A stretch of DNA of 49,992 nucleotides, from IMG/VR virus record IMGVR_UViG_3300025011_000064, positions 1-49,992 of that record; one strand, given 5' to 3'. This stretch comes from a virus. Position numbers and translations under genes: made by a program. Every line of letters begins with the position of its first letter. Within the stretch, counting starts at the first letter, position 1. Below the pieces are notes generated by a model. That model had not been told where the DNA came from. It saw only the letters and a list, made by a program, of their open reading frames with translations, and made no database searches. Positions 6,492 through 14,044 of this stretch are shown in pieces.

Positions 6492-6698
6492 ATGCCCACT
6501 AAAAAGTCCCAATCAATTGAATCCCTTCTCACATCCCTCACTGGGATCTCTCGCCAAGATGCAGCCACGCAGAGAATCTGCACCTGGTGCAAGAAACCTA
6601 TCACTCCATTCAGAGATCAACTCTCTGCCAAGGAGTACTCTATCTCCGGTATGTGTCAGACGTGCCAAGATGCCACTTTTGAAGAGGTCTCAGTATGA
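6492..6698 (+). CDS. Zinc-ribbon microprotein
   Basis: A 68-residue protein with CTWC near residue 32 and CQTC near 55, separated by about 20 residues: a four-Cys zinc ribbon of the kind common in phage early genes. The N-terminal third is Ser/Thr-rich. An AAGGAGGT site precedes the ATG. It is coupled to the downstream 6695 gene by ATGA, which suggests a joint role with that putative DNA-binding protein. Confidence 0.75.
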   Translation: MPTKKSQSIESLLTSLTGISRQDAATQRICTWCKKPITPFRDQLSAKEYSISGMCQTCQDATFEEVSV

Positions 6699-7225
6699 CC
6701 AAACTATCCAACATGCACGGGCGCCCCCCTACTGTCGCCATCCACGTACGCCTGGACGCTCGCCACCTAGCCACCCTGGCCACCTTCTGGCTATCCAACG
6801 GTGAGACTCCGCGCTCTGTGAGTGAACTCACCCGTCTATCACTCGAATCCCTTGTCCAACTCCTAGTCGACATGGGCAAAGTTGAGTTCATCACTACTCA
6901 AGCCGACGCTACTGAGGTACTCTCTCGAATGGGCCTCCGCACTACCACCATCCCTACTAAGTTAGTAGAAGCCCTCCGCATCGAAGACGCCCCTGACCAC
7001 ATGATCGATAGCCTCACCCGATCCCTACGCCCTGATGCCTCCGCCGTGCGCCATCGTCAAGAATCCCCCACTACTCCATCCAAACTCGAAATCGACGGAA
7101 TGGTGGCCAAAATGGAGGAGTTAATGTCTACTACTCCTCCTGCTCATACCCCAGTAGATACCAGTGCCGAAGACATCCGCAAACACTTTGGCATTCCACC
7201 TAACCCTGTGGAGGTAGAGGAATGA
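6695..7225 (+). CDS. Putative ribbon-helix-helix-like DNA-binding protein
   Basis: A 176-residue protein. Residues about 13-55 (VAIHVRLDARHLATLATFW, then SVSELTRLSLESLVQLLVD) read as a beta strand plus two helices, resembling ribbon-helix-helix DNA-binding domains. The middle is helical and the end is Pro/Thr-rich. It lies in the early region and is coupled to a zinc-ribbon protein. RHH dimers usually bind short inverted repeats, so this is one candidate for recognising the 25-bp palindromes. That link is inference; the RHH call itself is from pattern only. Confidence 0.6.
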   Translation: MTKLSNMHGRPPTVAIHVRLDARHLATLATFWLSNGETPRSVSELTRLSLESLVQLLVDMGKVEFITTQADATEVLSRMGLRTTTIPTKLVEALRIEDAPDHMIDSLTRSLRPDASAVRHRQESPTTPSKLEIDGMVAKMEELMSTTPPAHTPVDTSAEDIRKHFGIPPNPVEVEE

Positions 7226-7473
7226 AAGTAGCAGTAAACTCTAATCGCACCTTAGCAGGAGTCTCTAAAAGTATGAGCTCCTTATCTAGACTACTCCATC
7301 ATGTAAGTAATGAACTTGGAGAAAGAGTAGACATCACCTTATCCACTGCAGAAGTTGCTTACATCCATATAGGCCTAAAGTGTTGGTGTCTTCTTACCCG
7401 AATCGACACTTTCAACATGCTATCACTCATAATCGACTCAACCCTCAAAGAGAGGAATTCAGATGAAACTTAA
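7222..7473 (+). CDS. Unknown 83-residue early protein
   Basis: A mostly helical protein (SKSMSSLSRLLHHVSNELG, then LSTAEVAYIHIGLKCWCLL). Overlaps the upstream stop by four bases (GGAATGA) and the downstream start by 11 bases, so it is part of a translationally coupled run. No recognised family or motif. Confidence 0.7.
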   Translation: MKVAVNSNRTLAGVSKSMSSLSRLLHHVSNELGERVDITLSTAEVAYIHIGLKCWCLLTRIDTFNMLSLIIDSTLKERNSDET

Positions 7474-7792
7474 CTACCCCGAACTCCGCGGAACTGAGAT
7501 ACTCATCACCCGTGGTGAGCACCTCTTACCCATCAAATGTATTGTGATTGGTGCTGAGTACCACAAAGGTATCACAATTGTAGACTCCCTCGATCCTGAG
7601 ATGATTAGATCATGTCTCATTCGAGGGGTGGCCGTCAGAAATAAATATCTCCTTCGATATCGTAGAATGTTTCATGCACTAATTAAAGCTATCCATCAAG
7701 GAGAGATCCACAAAGACGAACTTTACAAGATATTTGATCTCAAAGGACCCTATGGATATATCCCCCCATCTTCTTGCCCTTTCAGTAAGTAA
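7463..7792 (+). CDS. Unknown 109-residue early protein
   Basis: Beta-like N-terminus (GTEILITRGEHLLPIKCIVIG), then a basic helical part (RYRRMFHALIKAIHQGEIH). No family recognised. It is the last gene of the coupled run begun at 5902; a palindrome copy follows seven bases after its stop. Confidence 0.7.
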   Translation: MKLNYPELRGTEILITRGEHLLPIKCIVIGAEYHKGITIVDSLDPEMIRSCLIRGVAVRNKYLLRYRRMFHALIKAIHQGEIHKDELYKIFDLKGPYGYIPPSSCPFSK

Positions 7793-7798
7793 TGTGTG

Positions 7799-7823
7799 GC
7801 TACATTAATTAAATCAACATAGC
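7799..7823. repeat. 25-bp palindrome, copy 6
   Basis: Near-ideal copy; both outer GCTA/TAGC arms are complete. It is followed by ATAAGGAG, the ribosome site for the gene at 7840. Confidence 0.88.
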
Positions 7824-7839
7824 ATAAGGAGCGTAGCTA

Positions 7840-8004
7840 ATGTTCGATCATGACAAAATACCTACAAACGACAGACCTACTATAATCCACGACTTTAAAG
7901 ACGGAGTAATCTACTTCGCCCAACCTGCTAATCACTCCACTTGTGGATATGGAAGCACAGAATCAGAAGCTCTAGACGATCTAATTGACAATCTCTTTAA
8001 ATAG
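7840..8004 (+). CDS. Unknown 54-residue early protein
   Basis: Begins MFDHDKIPTNDRPTIIHDF and ends SEALDDLIDNLFK. The central beta-type stretch (DGVIYFAQPANH) followed by a Glu/Asp-rich helix recalls HicB-like or DUF1902-like folds, but it is too short to be sure. AAGGAG lies upstream, directly behind a palindrome copy. It has good composition and is too short for standard gene-finding cut-offs. Confidence 0.6.
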   Translation: MFDHDKIPTNDRPTIIHDFKDGVIYFAQPANHSTCGYGSTESEALDDLIDNLFK

Positions 8005-8016
8005 GAGGCCCAGCTA

Positions 8017-8046
8017 ATGCCCACCCCTAATTATTATGAACCCTAA
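8017..8046 (+). CDS. Possible nine-residue leader peptide
   Basis: A tiny frame, MPTPNYYEP, has its own GGAGG site. Its stop overlaps the start of the 8036 gene, which lacks a ribosome site of its own. This looks like a coupling or attenuation leader. Its MPTP start is shared with the 8363 product, so it could also be the debris of a duplicated gene start. Confidence 0.35.
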   Translation: MPTPNYYEP

Positions 8047-8359
8047 AAAATTTGTAGCAAAACTAAAAGATGCCAACTTAGACGCCTATCTATACCATAT
8101 TGCTCTAACTGGCTCAATCTATATTAAATTCAAAGGAGGTGATAGTTTCTTAGGCTCTCTACGCATTGGGGATCATCCAGGTAAATCTAAATATAAATAT
8201 ACTTGGAATTTACGTTATGACATTTCTACCTATTTCGAAGAATTTGATCGAGGTACATTACGTAAATACTACCCAATATCTATGCTCTCTCAGATGATAT
8301 CAGACATGACTCAGATGTCATCTATTAAGAATTCCAATATAGTAATTACTGAGGAATAA
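8036..8359 (+). CDS. Unknown 107-residue protein
   Basis: Mixed alpha/beta protein with an N-terminal Lys-rich helix (MNPKKFVAKLKDANLDAYLY) and Gly/Lys-rich beta stretches (YIKFKGGDSFLGSLRI). The start at 8036 has no Shine-Dalgarno; translation probably depends on coupling to the nine-residue leader. No family recognised. Confidence 0.7.
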   Translation: MNPKKFVAKLKDANLDAYLYHIALTGSIYIKFKGGDSFLGSLRIGDHPGKSKYKYTWNLRYDISTYFEEFDRGTLRKYYPISMLSQMISDMTQMSSIKNSNIVITEE

Positions 8360-8362
8360 ACA

Positions 8363-8707
8363 ATGCCCACCCCTGAACGCACCAACTATCTCAAATCCCG
8401 ACTCTCTGACCTCCCTCGTGAGATCCGCTCAGTTGAGGACTCCCTCAAAGCCCTCAAACAGGAGTATTCCACTCTCTCCCTCGAATACAAAGAGATCCAA
8501 ATCTCCACTCTTGTCTCCGCAGGTAAAGTAACCCATCTCCGATCCCCCTCTACTCCACGTTCCCTAACTCTGCCCCCAGAGCCAACCATCACCACGACTA
8601 AAGTCCAATCTTACATGGACTCTCTGGATTCCGAAGCTAGAGAAGTCTTCATCTCCAGCCTCCTAACCGACTTAAAAATCCAGAGCGGAGCTCTAGGTAG
8701 AAAATAA
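8363..8707 (+). CDS. Unknown coiled-coil protein
   Basis: A 114-residue protein. Residues about 8-52 form a long helix with heptad spacing (LPREIRSVEDSLKALKQEYS), then a Pro/Thr/Ser-rich linker and a short helical end. GAGGA upstream. It closes the transcript unit before promoter 3. Function unknown; the coiled coil suggests dimerisation or a partner protein. Confidence 0.7.
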   Translation: MPTPERTNYLKSRLSDLPREIRSVEDSLKALKQEYSTLSLEYKEIQISTLVSAGKVTHLRSPSTPRSLTLPPEPTITTTKVQSYMDSLDSEAREVFISSLLTDLKIQSGALGRK

Positions 8708-8722
8708 ATAATATCCCCCTCA

Positions 8723-8750
8723 TTGACATTCCCAATAAATATGTTATAAT
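8723..8750 (+). promoter_or_regulatory. Early promoter 3
   Basis: TTGACA at 8723-8728, 16-bp spacer, TATAAT at 8745-8750. The stretch AATATGTTATAAT-type core is almost the same as in promoter 1. Predicted start near 8757. Confidence 0.9.
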
Positions 8751-8760
8751 AAGCCCACAT

Positions 8761-8807
8761 TGGCAATGATGCCACAACTCACCAGGGTGCGCCACTATGG
8801 CCACCCT
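8761..8807 (+). ncRNA. Two 5' stem-loops of early transcript 3
   Basis: TGGCA/TGCCA around ATGA (8761-8774) starts at the predicted RNA 5' end. A second hairpin (8784-8807) pairs AGGGTG with CACCCT and GCCA with TGGC, with one bulged C and a CTA loop. Confidence 0.6.
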
Positions 8808-8836
8808 ACCCACCCAAAATAAGGAGAACAATCATC

Positions 8837-9229
8837 ATGGCAAAAGAAGTAGTCGAAGCCCGCTATCAGCTCAAAGACACCGAAGGCAATGTGATCATGG
8901 ACGAAGAGGGCAAGCCCTCCTGGCGCTCCGCCACTATCGAATACGATTTCGGTGATGACCTGGACGCTGCCGTCGCCCTCTGTGGCGCTGAGACAGTCCA
9001 TAGTAATTACAGAGCCAACTCCCGCGTCGCTCTTCAGGGCGTAATGCGTGCCCAACTCAGGGCCGGCAAAACTCCTGACCAGATCGCCTCTGCCCTCACC
9101 GCATGGAAACCCGGCATGGTTATGGAGAAAACTCAGGTCGATCCTGAGACTGCCATCAAGTCTGCCTTCGCCACCTGGTCTCCCGAGAAGCAGCGGGAAT
9201 TCCTGGCGAGCATTGGAGTGCAGATGTAA
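8837..9229 (+). CDS. Unknown protein with its own promoter and terminator
   Basis: A 130-residue protein. N-terminal beta-like part (EARYQLKDTEGNVIMDEEG), an acidic YDFGDDLD stretch, and a helical second half (RVALQGVMRAQLRAGKTPDQ, then SPEKQREFLASIG). The gene is bounded by promoter 3 and a strong intrinsic terminator, so it is a single-gene unit and probably one of the most abundant early proteins. AAGGAG upstream. Family not recognised. Abundance would fit a DNA-coating or host-takeover protein, which is inference. Confidence 0.8.
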   Translation: MAKEVVEARYQLKDTEGNVIMDEEGKPSWRSATIEYDFGDDLDAAVALCGAETVHSNYRANSRVALQGVMRAQLRAGKTPDQIASALTAWKPGMVMEKTQVDPETAIKSAFATWSPEKQREFLASIGVQM

Positions 9230-9261
9230 CTAGAGTTTTACAAGTGGTGTAACTTAAAGTG

Positions 9262-9301
9262 ATTCCCACTCATCTATCCCAGCGGTGAGTGGGAATTTTT
9301 T
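9262..9301 (+). terminator. Rho-independent terminator
   Basis: ATTCCCACTCA (9262-9272) pairs perfectly with TGAGTGGGAAT (9286-9296) and is followed by a run of T to 9301. It lies 32 bp after the stop of the 8837 gene; the clearest terminator in the window. Confidence 0.93.
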
Positions 9302-9349
9302 CTAACCCCAGAATGTGTCAAGTCCCTCAAAACAATAAGGAGACCTCTC

Positions 9350-9670
9350 ATGCCTAACACTGCCAGCAAACAAACCCTCGATAACATAAACAAGTTATCT
9401 GCCATCTACGACTCCACCATCGAAATTGTCAATCTCCCTAAATCTGCCATCGTGTTAGAGGAACAAGCCAAAGACATCTCCGCGGCTATGGGCTTATTCC
9501 TCCACGCCTACCTTCGTGCTACTGCTATACTCATCTTAACTCATGACATCAAAACTTACATGAATATAGCGGTGAATCTCTCAACTGAGGTCTCGGCCGT
9601 ATCCATTCCTGGACACGATTCCGATCTGATCTCCGAGCTATTTGCCACCCTTAGCAAGAAGGCCAACTAA
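9350..9670 (+). CDS. Unknown helical protein upstream of DNA ligase
   Basis: A 106-residue, mainly helical protein (MPNTASKQTLDNINKLSAIY). One apolar stretch (GLFLHAYLRATAILILTHD) is too polar at its edges to call a membrane helix with confidence. AAGGAG upstream. It is the first gene after the terminator and leads into the replication operon; the ligase ATG follows one base after its stop. No family recognised, and no promoter is seen in the 48-bp gap. Confidence 0.7.
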   Translation: MPNTASKQTLDNINKLSAIYDSTIEIVNLPKSAIVLEEQAKDISAAMGLFLHAYLRATAILILTHDIKTYMNIAVNLSTEVSAVSIPGHDSDLISELFATLSKKAN

Positions 9671-9671
9671 C

Positions 9672-10535
9672 ATGGCCATCCGCAAAGGAATCCAACTAGC
9701 GGAGCCCTTCTCCCTCCGCCGCCTTAGCAACTCCGGGAGGTTCCACCTTAAGTGGTACCCCCCATACTTGGTCCAACCCAAGTTAAACGGAGAACGCTGC
9801 AGATGCATAGTCTCCTCAGGACGCTGCATCCTTCTATCCTCCTCAGAGGATATAATCCCCGCAGTGCCCCACATCAACTTGCATGCTCTGCGGTGCCTGC
9901 CAGATGGGGAATATGATGGGGAGTTATACACTCATGGGCTCACCTTCTCGGAGATCCACTCTATTGTGTCCCGAGAAGTTAACCTCCATCCGGAGCATGA
10001 AAAGATTGATTATCACATCTTTGATCTCGTCACAGATGGCCCCCAACACGAGAGGCTCCGTAGGTTGAATGCCATATCCTTCCCCACATCTGGACCCATC
10101 AAACGTGTGCCCACGCACATAGCTCACACCTACACTGAGCTTATGAATCTCTATGACACTTTTATAGGAGAAGGTTACGAAGGCTTCATCATCCGACACA
10201 TAGACTCACCCTATGAGCGCAAGCGAATAGCTGGAATGATGAAGTTCAAACCTAAGTGCCGTGACACCTACACCCTCCTCAGCATCTACGAAGCCACCTC
10301 GGAGTCAGGAGTCCCTCTGGGCATGGTAGGTGGATTCGTCTGCTGCGATGATATGCAAACTCAATTCTCAGTGGGTGCAGGAAAGCTCTCCCACTCAGAC
10401 CGCAAACTCATCTGGGCTAAGTACTGTGACTCTCCCCACGAAGTAGTATTCGGCAGGATGCTTGAGGTGGAGTACCAAACTATGTCTGACAAAGCTAAAG
10501 TGCCCTTATTCTCTCGGGCTGTGAGGATTATCTAA
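9672..10535 (+). CDS. ATP-dependent DNA ligase
   Basis: The 287-residue protein carries the nucleotidyltransferase motifs in order: motif I KLNGER with the AMP-accepting Lys at residue 37, motif III YDGELY, motif IV EGYEGFIIR and motif V MMKFKP. A short OB-fold-like C-terminus ends in KVPLFSRAVRI. It seals nicks in phage DNA during replication and recombination using ATP. The length fits small phage ligases without extra domains. The ATG at 9672 is used because longer frames would overlap the upstream gene. The stop shares its last base with the next ATG (TAATG). Confidence 0.93.
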   Translation: MAIRKGIQLAEPFSLRRLSNSGRFHLKWYPPYLVQPKLNGERCRCIVSSGRCILLSSSEDIIPAVPHINLHALRCLPDGEYDGELYTHGLTFSEIHSIVSREVNLHPEHEKIDYHIFDLVTDGPQHERLRRLNAISFPTSGPIKRVPTHIAHTYTELMNLYDTFIGEGYEGFIIRHIDSPYERKRIAGMMKFKPKCRDTYTLLSIYEATSESGVPLGMVGGFVCCDDMQTQFSVGAGKLSHSDRKLIWAKYCDSPHEVVFGRMLEVEYQTMSDKAKVPLFSRAVRII

Positions 10536-10744
10536 TGCGACCACAGGAAGCTGAAAAGAACTGGTGCCCCTTCGGTCGCTACCCACAGTACGAACTCAAT
10601 GGAGTAGCCACCTCAGTAAATCGTAATCGCAATGACTATCCAATAACCCTCTGCTACGCCGAAGGTTGTATGGCCTGGAGATGGGAATCCTCCCGCAGTG
10701 GCTACTGTGGGCTTGCAGGTAAGCCTAATCCCTGTATTGATTAA
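10535..10744 (+). CDS. Conserved phage Cys-rich protein (WCPF...CMAW...GYCGL type)
   Basis: The 69-residue protein has the pattern WCPFGR near residue 10, CYAEGCMAWRW in the middle and GYCGL near the end. This is a small zinc-binding protein often seen near phage replication genes; its function is not known. It overlaps the ligase stop by one base. Its own stop codon lies inside a palindrome copy. Confidence 0.8.
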   Translation: MRPQEAEKNWCPFGRYPQYELNGVATSVNRNRNDYPITLCYAEGCMAWRWESSRSGYCGLAGKPNPCID

Positions 10745-10755
10745 ATAAACATAGC
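10731..10755. repeat. 25-bp palindrome, copy 7
   Basis: Central part GATTAAATAAAC; outer right arm complete. Supplies the stop codon of the 10535 gene and lies 26 nt before the ATG at 10782. Confidence 0.82.
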
Positions 10756-10781
10756 ATCAACCCTCCTACTAGGAGCCCCTA

Positions 10782-11126
10782 ATGCCAAAAGTCTACATAA
10801 CCAACCGTGGGTGTCATGACTTCTCCGCAGCCACTGAGTTCGGAGAACTCATCTACCTCACCACTGGCAAATTTAACCTAACTTCTTTGGGCGCTATGTA
10901 CCGTCACATGGCCCCCATCCTCGCTACCTCAACCCCAGAGGATTACATCCTCGTATGTGGCCCCACAGTGATGAATATGGTAGCAACTTCCATCTTCACT
11001 GGGCTGCACAATCGCCTTAACCTACTCCTGTACTCAGTAGGTAAGGACAACATCGGTCGCTACAAACGTCGGCACTTAACTTTAGCTACTATATACAGTA
11101 ATTGTGATGAGGAGACAACATTATGA
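10782..11126 (+). CDS. Conserved phage protein of unknown function
   Basis: The 114-residue protein starts MPKVYITNRGCHDFSAATEF and contains YILVCGPTVMNMVATSIFTG, then HNRLNLLLY. I recognise this as a widespread phage family without known role: an N-terminal 'TNRGGHDFSAA'-like motif and a central helical core. AGGAG upstream. It is coupled to the next gene by ATGA. A regulatory role near ligase and nuclease is possible but unsupported. Confidence 0.75.
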   Translation: MPKVYITNRGCHDFSAATEFGELIYLTTGKFNLTSLGAMYRHMAPILATSTPEDYILVCGPTVMNMVATSIFTGLHNRLNLLLYSVGKDNIGRYKRRHLTLATIYSNCDEETTL

Positions 11127-11332
11127 TTTTGGGGAAGAACTTTAAAGGTCAAGTAGTCTTACTTCGCTGTGGATGCTCACATAGCTGGTCAGGTGACAAG
11201 GAAAAGTATGGGGATATAGATCAGGGAATTTTAACTATGGGCTACGACAATAGCCAGTGTTCTAAATGTCGCTTGTTTGGCTGGCGCATCTCTATCCTTA
11301 CTGACGCCCAACAAGGTAGGAGGGAAGTATGA
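11123..11332 (+). CDS. Small zinc-ribbon protein
   Basis: A 69-residue protein with CGC near residue 16 and CSKC near 45: a four-Cys zinc-binding arrangement around SHSW. GAGGAG upstream, with ATGA coupling at both ends. No precise family; likely a structural zinc fold for protein or nucleic-acid contact. Confidence 0.7.
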   Translation: MILGKNFKGQVVLLRCGCSHSWSGDKEKYGDIDQGILTMGYDNSQCSKCRLFGWRISILTDAQQGRREV

Positions 11333-11517
11333 CTAAAAAACAATACTCAAAAATCTGCACCCTTTATAAAGAGGGTATCTCAGCTGAAATCTGCGTGGGA
11401 ATGATCCTGGAGCTCAACAAGGGTGGTGCCCATCCAAGTAGCACATCCACTTGGATCAACTCCTTTTACATGGAAGTAGTTCTTCCTACCTGGACAGGAG
11501 TAGAGGTACGAGTATGA
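11329..11517 (+). CDS. Unknown 62-residue protein
   Basis: Starts MTKKQYSKICTLYKEGISAE, helical, then Ser/Thr/Trp-rich. It overlaps the upstream stop and the downstream nuclease start (both ATGA). A helix-turn-helix reading of the first half is possible but weak. No family recognised. Confidence 0.6.
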   Translation: MTKKQYSKICTLYKEGISAEICVGMILELNKGGAHPSSTSTWINSFYMEVVLPTWTGVEVRV

Positions 11518-12482
11518 ACCTCCCTATCCTCCCCATCCCTTACCACCCATCTATGGAGATCCTGGACTCAACCAAGATCAAAACCTACCAACAGTGCCCC
11601 AGGCTATTCTTCTACGAATACGCCCTCGGCTGGAGAGCCTCTCGCCCATCCAACCATCTCGTCTTTGGTAAGGCCGTCCACAAGGCCATGGAACACATCT
11701 ACCTCCACGGATACCGAGTCGAAGCAGTAATGGAAGCACTTGAAATCTTCAACTCATGCTATCGTGCTACCTTTCCTGAAGAGACAGACGTCTTATTCGA
11801 ACCCAAGACACCCCTCCGCTTCTTTGACATGCTCCTGGAATATATCAAGAAATACCCCTCTGACCCGGACCGCTTCACCGTGTATAAGACGGAGATAGGG
11901 GGCACTGTTGACCTGTCCCCCCTCCCTCACCATCGCATCGCATGGAAAATGGACACTGTCCTTTGGGATCGGGAAATAGAAAGGTATTGTTCCCACGAGC
12001 ACAAAACCAAAGGTGGGAACTACCTCAGTGACTCCTACACTTACGAGCATTTCCTCGGAATCCAGTGTGGCACCTATACTCATGTCCTCAACTGCCTCTT
12101 CCCTCCTGACCAAGTCAGCGGCATCACAATCAACTGCCTATGCTTCAAGAAAACTAAAAAACCCGAGTTCATCCTCGAACGTTTCCCCATCCTCTACTCC
12201 AACGCTCAGATGTACAACTGGCTTGAACTCACCAAACTCTGGATGGATCGTATCCATGAGGACTTTCTCCTCTTGAGCACCCACTCTGACAAGAATGATC
12301 TCATGCGATGCTTCCCCACCAACAGTAATGCCTGCACTAACTGGGGCCGAGTCTGCCAATACATGGACTTTTGTACCACTTGGAATAATCCTATCCAACA
12401 TCAGCATTCTCTCCCCGTGGATATGCATATAGAATTCTGGAATCCCTTGGAGGAAGAGCTTAATGAGAGGTTAGTATTATGA
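11514..12482 (+). CDS. PD-(D/E)XK nuclease of the RecB/Cas4 type with probable Fe-S cluster
   Basis: A 322-residue protein. The N-terminus has STKIKTYQQCPRLFFYEY, the first Cys motif of the Cas4/AddB-like exonuclease family; FGKAVHKAMEHIY is the conserved helix with His. The catalytic core is Asp147 in KMDTVLWD and the E162-x-K164 pair in HEHKTKGG. Near the C-terminus, CFPTNSNACTNWGRVCQYMDFC supplies further Cys for a 4Fe-4S cluster. It degrades or trims DNA ends, probably with the Sak4-like ATPase and ssDNA-binding protein in phage recombination. The ATG at 11514 is set by ATGA coupling; longer frames overlap the upstream gene. Confidence 0.9.
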   Translation: MNLPILPIPYHPSMEILDSTKIKTYQQCPRLFFYEYALGWRASRPSNHLVFGKAVHKAMEHIYLHGYRVEAVMEALEIFNSCYRATFPEETDVLFEPKTPLRFFDMLLEYIKKYPSDPDRFTVYKTEIGGTVDLSPLPHHRIAWKMDTVLWDREIERYCSHEHKTKGGNYLSDSYTYEHFLGIQCGTYTHVLNCLFPPDQVSGITINCLCFKKTKKPEFILERFPILYSNAQMYNWLELTKLWMDRIHEDFLLLSTHSDKNDLMRCFPTNSNACTNWGRVCQYMDFCTTWNNPIQHQHSLPVDMHIEFWNPLEEELNERLVL

Positions 12483-12844
12483 CCTGGAACTTCTATCTAC
12501 TCAATGCTTCAGTAGCATTACTATTCCTTGCCTTCCTGCTTCAACTCCTCCGTGATTTGAAAAAGGCTAACAAGGAACTGAAATCTGTAAGGGGTATGGT
12601 AGACGATCAATCTCTCCGCGGTCGTATCCTTGAAGAGGGTATTGCAGCTCTTATGGCTCGCCCTAAACCTGACAAAATACTCGAGAGGTTAAGATTAAAT
12701 CTTAAGCCAGATGTCCAGATATACTCCGGGCCTGAAGGTTATGTAGCATATCACTATGAGGGTTATTTATCTATATACGATATAGAAGGCAATCGTATAC
12801 TCAATGGCTCAATAATATCAGATGACTGGAGTAAGCGCTCATGA
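12479..12844 (+). CDS. Membrane-anchored coiled-coil protein
   Basis: A 121-residue protein with one N-terminal membrane helix (residues about 5-24, FYLLNASVALLFLAFLLQLL), then a charged coiled-coil stretch (RDLKKANKELKSVRGMVDD) and a beta-like C-terminal part. ATGA coupling on both sides within the replication operon. Family unknown. A replication gene neighbour with a membrane anchor could tether DNA work to the membrane; this is speculative. Confidence 0.7.
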   Translation: MTWNFYLLNASVALLFLAFLLQLLRDLKKANKELKSVRGMVDDQSLRGRILEEGIAALMARPKPDKILERLRLNLKPDVQIYSGPEGYVAYHYEGYLSIYDIEGNRILNGSIISDDWSKRS

Positions 12845-13113
12845 CCCCTTGCATCTTATGTGGTGACCCTGCTCACTCGGCCCAAGATTGTAGGCTCTCT
12901 CCTAACATAAAAATTGAGACTGACTACGATCGCAGCCTCCGTGCTGAGCGTACTCTCTTAGCCCTCACTCACGAGATGGGGCCTATCGCCTTAGATATCT
13001 TCCTTCGTGAACATGGAATTCCTAAGGACGAGTACTTACTCATCAAAGACAAGCACAAACATCTGCTTGCAGCATACGATAAACAATTAAAAGTTGAGGC
13101 CAAGAATGACTAG
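12841..13113 (+). CDS. Zinc-knuckle (CCHC) protein
   Basis: A 90-residue protein whose N-terminus reads CILCGDPAHSAQDC, an exact CX2CX4HX4C zinc knuckle of the retroviral type, known to bind single-stranded nucleic acid. The rest is helical (ERTLLALTHEMGPIALDIFL) with a Lys-rich tail. It is coupled to the upstream gene and overlaps the start of the Sak4-like ATPase, so a role with ssDNA handling is plausible. The knuckle is seen directly; the function is inferred. Confidence 0.78.
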   Translation: MTPCILCGDPAHSAQDCRLSPNIKIETDYDRSLRAERTLLALTHEMGPIALDIFLREHGIPKDEYLLIKDKHKHLLAAYDKQLKVEAKND

Positions 13114-14035
13114 TCCCAATCCCACTCCACCTCCCAAGCCGCCAGAACCCCCTGCTCAGCTAAATGCTAAGCAAATCAAGATCTCCACAACGGCTGCAGA
13201 CCTGAGGAAAATGTACTCATCTTCCCCCTCTGCAACCTCTACCAACTTTATAATCTACGGAGGCTCAGGTTCAGGTAAGACTTCCATCCTTCGTACCTGC
13301 CGCACTCCTATCCTCCTTCACTCATTTGACCCGGGAGGCGGCTCAGTTCTCCAATCCCAAGTCCCCTGGTCCCACTATGACTCTTGCATAGATAATGGCA
13401 AGATACTTGTAGACTCTCGCTTCGAGAATGAGGACCCGGCCAATCCTACGAAATTTGAACTGTGGGACAAAGTCTACCATCAACTCAAACGTGACGACTT
13501 TTTCAACCAACTTGGCACCTATGCCCTCGACCTCACCACTTTCTCTCAGTGTATCATGTACTATATCCTCAAACAAGAAGGCCGCGCTGGATCAGGGATG
13601 GTAGTAAAACCCTCACTGGACCCCAAGGAGAAGAAAATGGTCTACGCCGGCGTTCCTCACCAGAATGACTGGATGCCTCAGATGATGTACATTGAGAACG
13701 CCATCCGTGATCTCCTCTCCTACTCTTGCGACGTAGTACTCATCGGCCACGATGCACTTGTCAAGGATGAAATCACCGGGGCAGTCCTCAAGGATCTCAT
13801 GGTCACGGGCAAACTCACCCGACGTATCCCCCTCCTATTCAACGAAATGTACCATGCCGAGGTAGCAACTTCAGCCTCTGGCAATACTTATAAACTCTTA
13901 ACTCAAAAGACTGGCACCTACCAGGCCAAGACCCGAATGGGATGTGCGGGTCAACTTGCAATCCGCGAAGATGCTGACATCAAAGCGATGCTTAAGAAGT
14001 GTGGAAAGAATTATTCAGATAAACCTAACATTTAA
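13106..14035 (+). CDS. Sak4-like (AAA_24) RecA-fold ATPase
   Basis: A 309-residue protein. A Pro-rich N-terminus leads to the Walker A loop GGSGSGKT (residues 52-59). YALDLTTFSQ and CDVVLIGHD fit the Walker B and sensor strands of phage RecA-like proteins (AAA_24, Sak4 group), which anneal or pair single strands together with a phage SSB. The SSB-like gene two cistrons downstream and the PD-(D/E)XK nuclease upstream make this look like a phage recombination set. ATG at 13106 overlaps the upstream stop. Confidence 0.88.
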   Translation: MTSPNPTPPPKPPEPPAQLNAKQIKISTTAADLRKMYSSSPSATSTNFIIYGGSGSGKTSILRTCRTPILLHSFDPGGGSVLQSQVPWSHYDSCIDNGKILVDSRFENEDPANPTKFELWDKVYHQLKRDDFFNQLGTYALDLTTFSQCIMYYILKQEGRAGSGMVVKPSLDPKEKKMVYAGVPHQNDWMPQMMYIENAIRDLLSYSCDVVLIGHDALVKDEITGAVLKDLMVTGKLTRRIPLLFNEMYHAEVATSASGNTYKLLTQKTGTYQAKTRMGCAGQLAIREDADIKAMLKKCGKNYSDKPNI

Positions 14036-14044
14036 GGAGCCTAA

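Noticed and set aside
12680-12705. TTAAGATT/AATCTTAA inverted repeat resembling the palindrome family
   Set aside because: Shares only AT content and symmetry; arms differ from the family and it lies mid-gene in ordinary codons.
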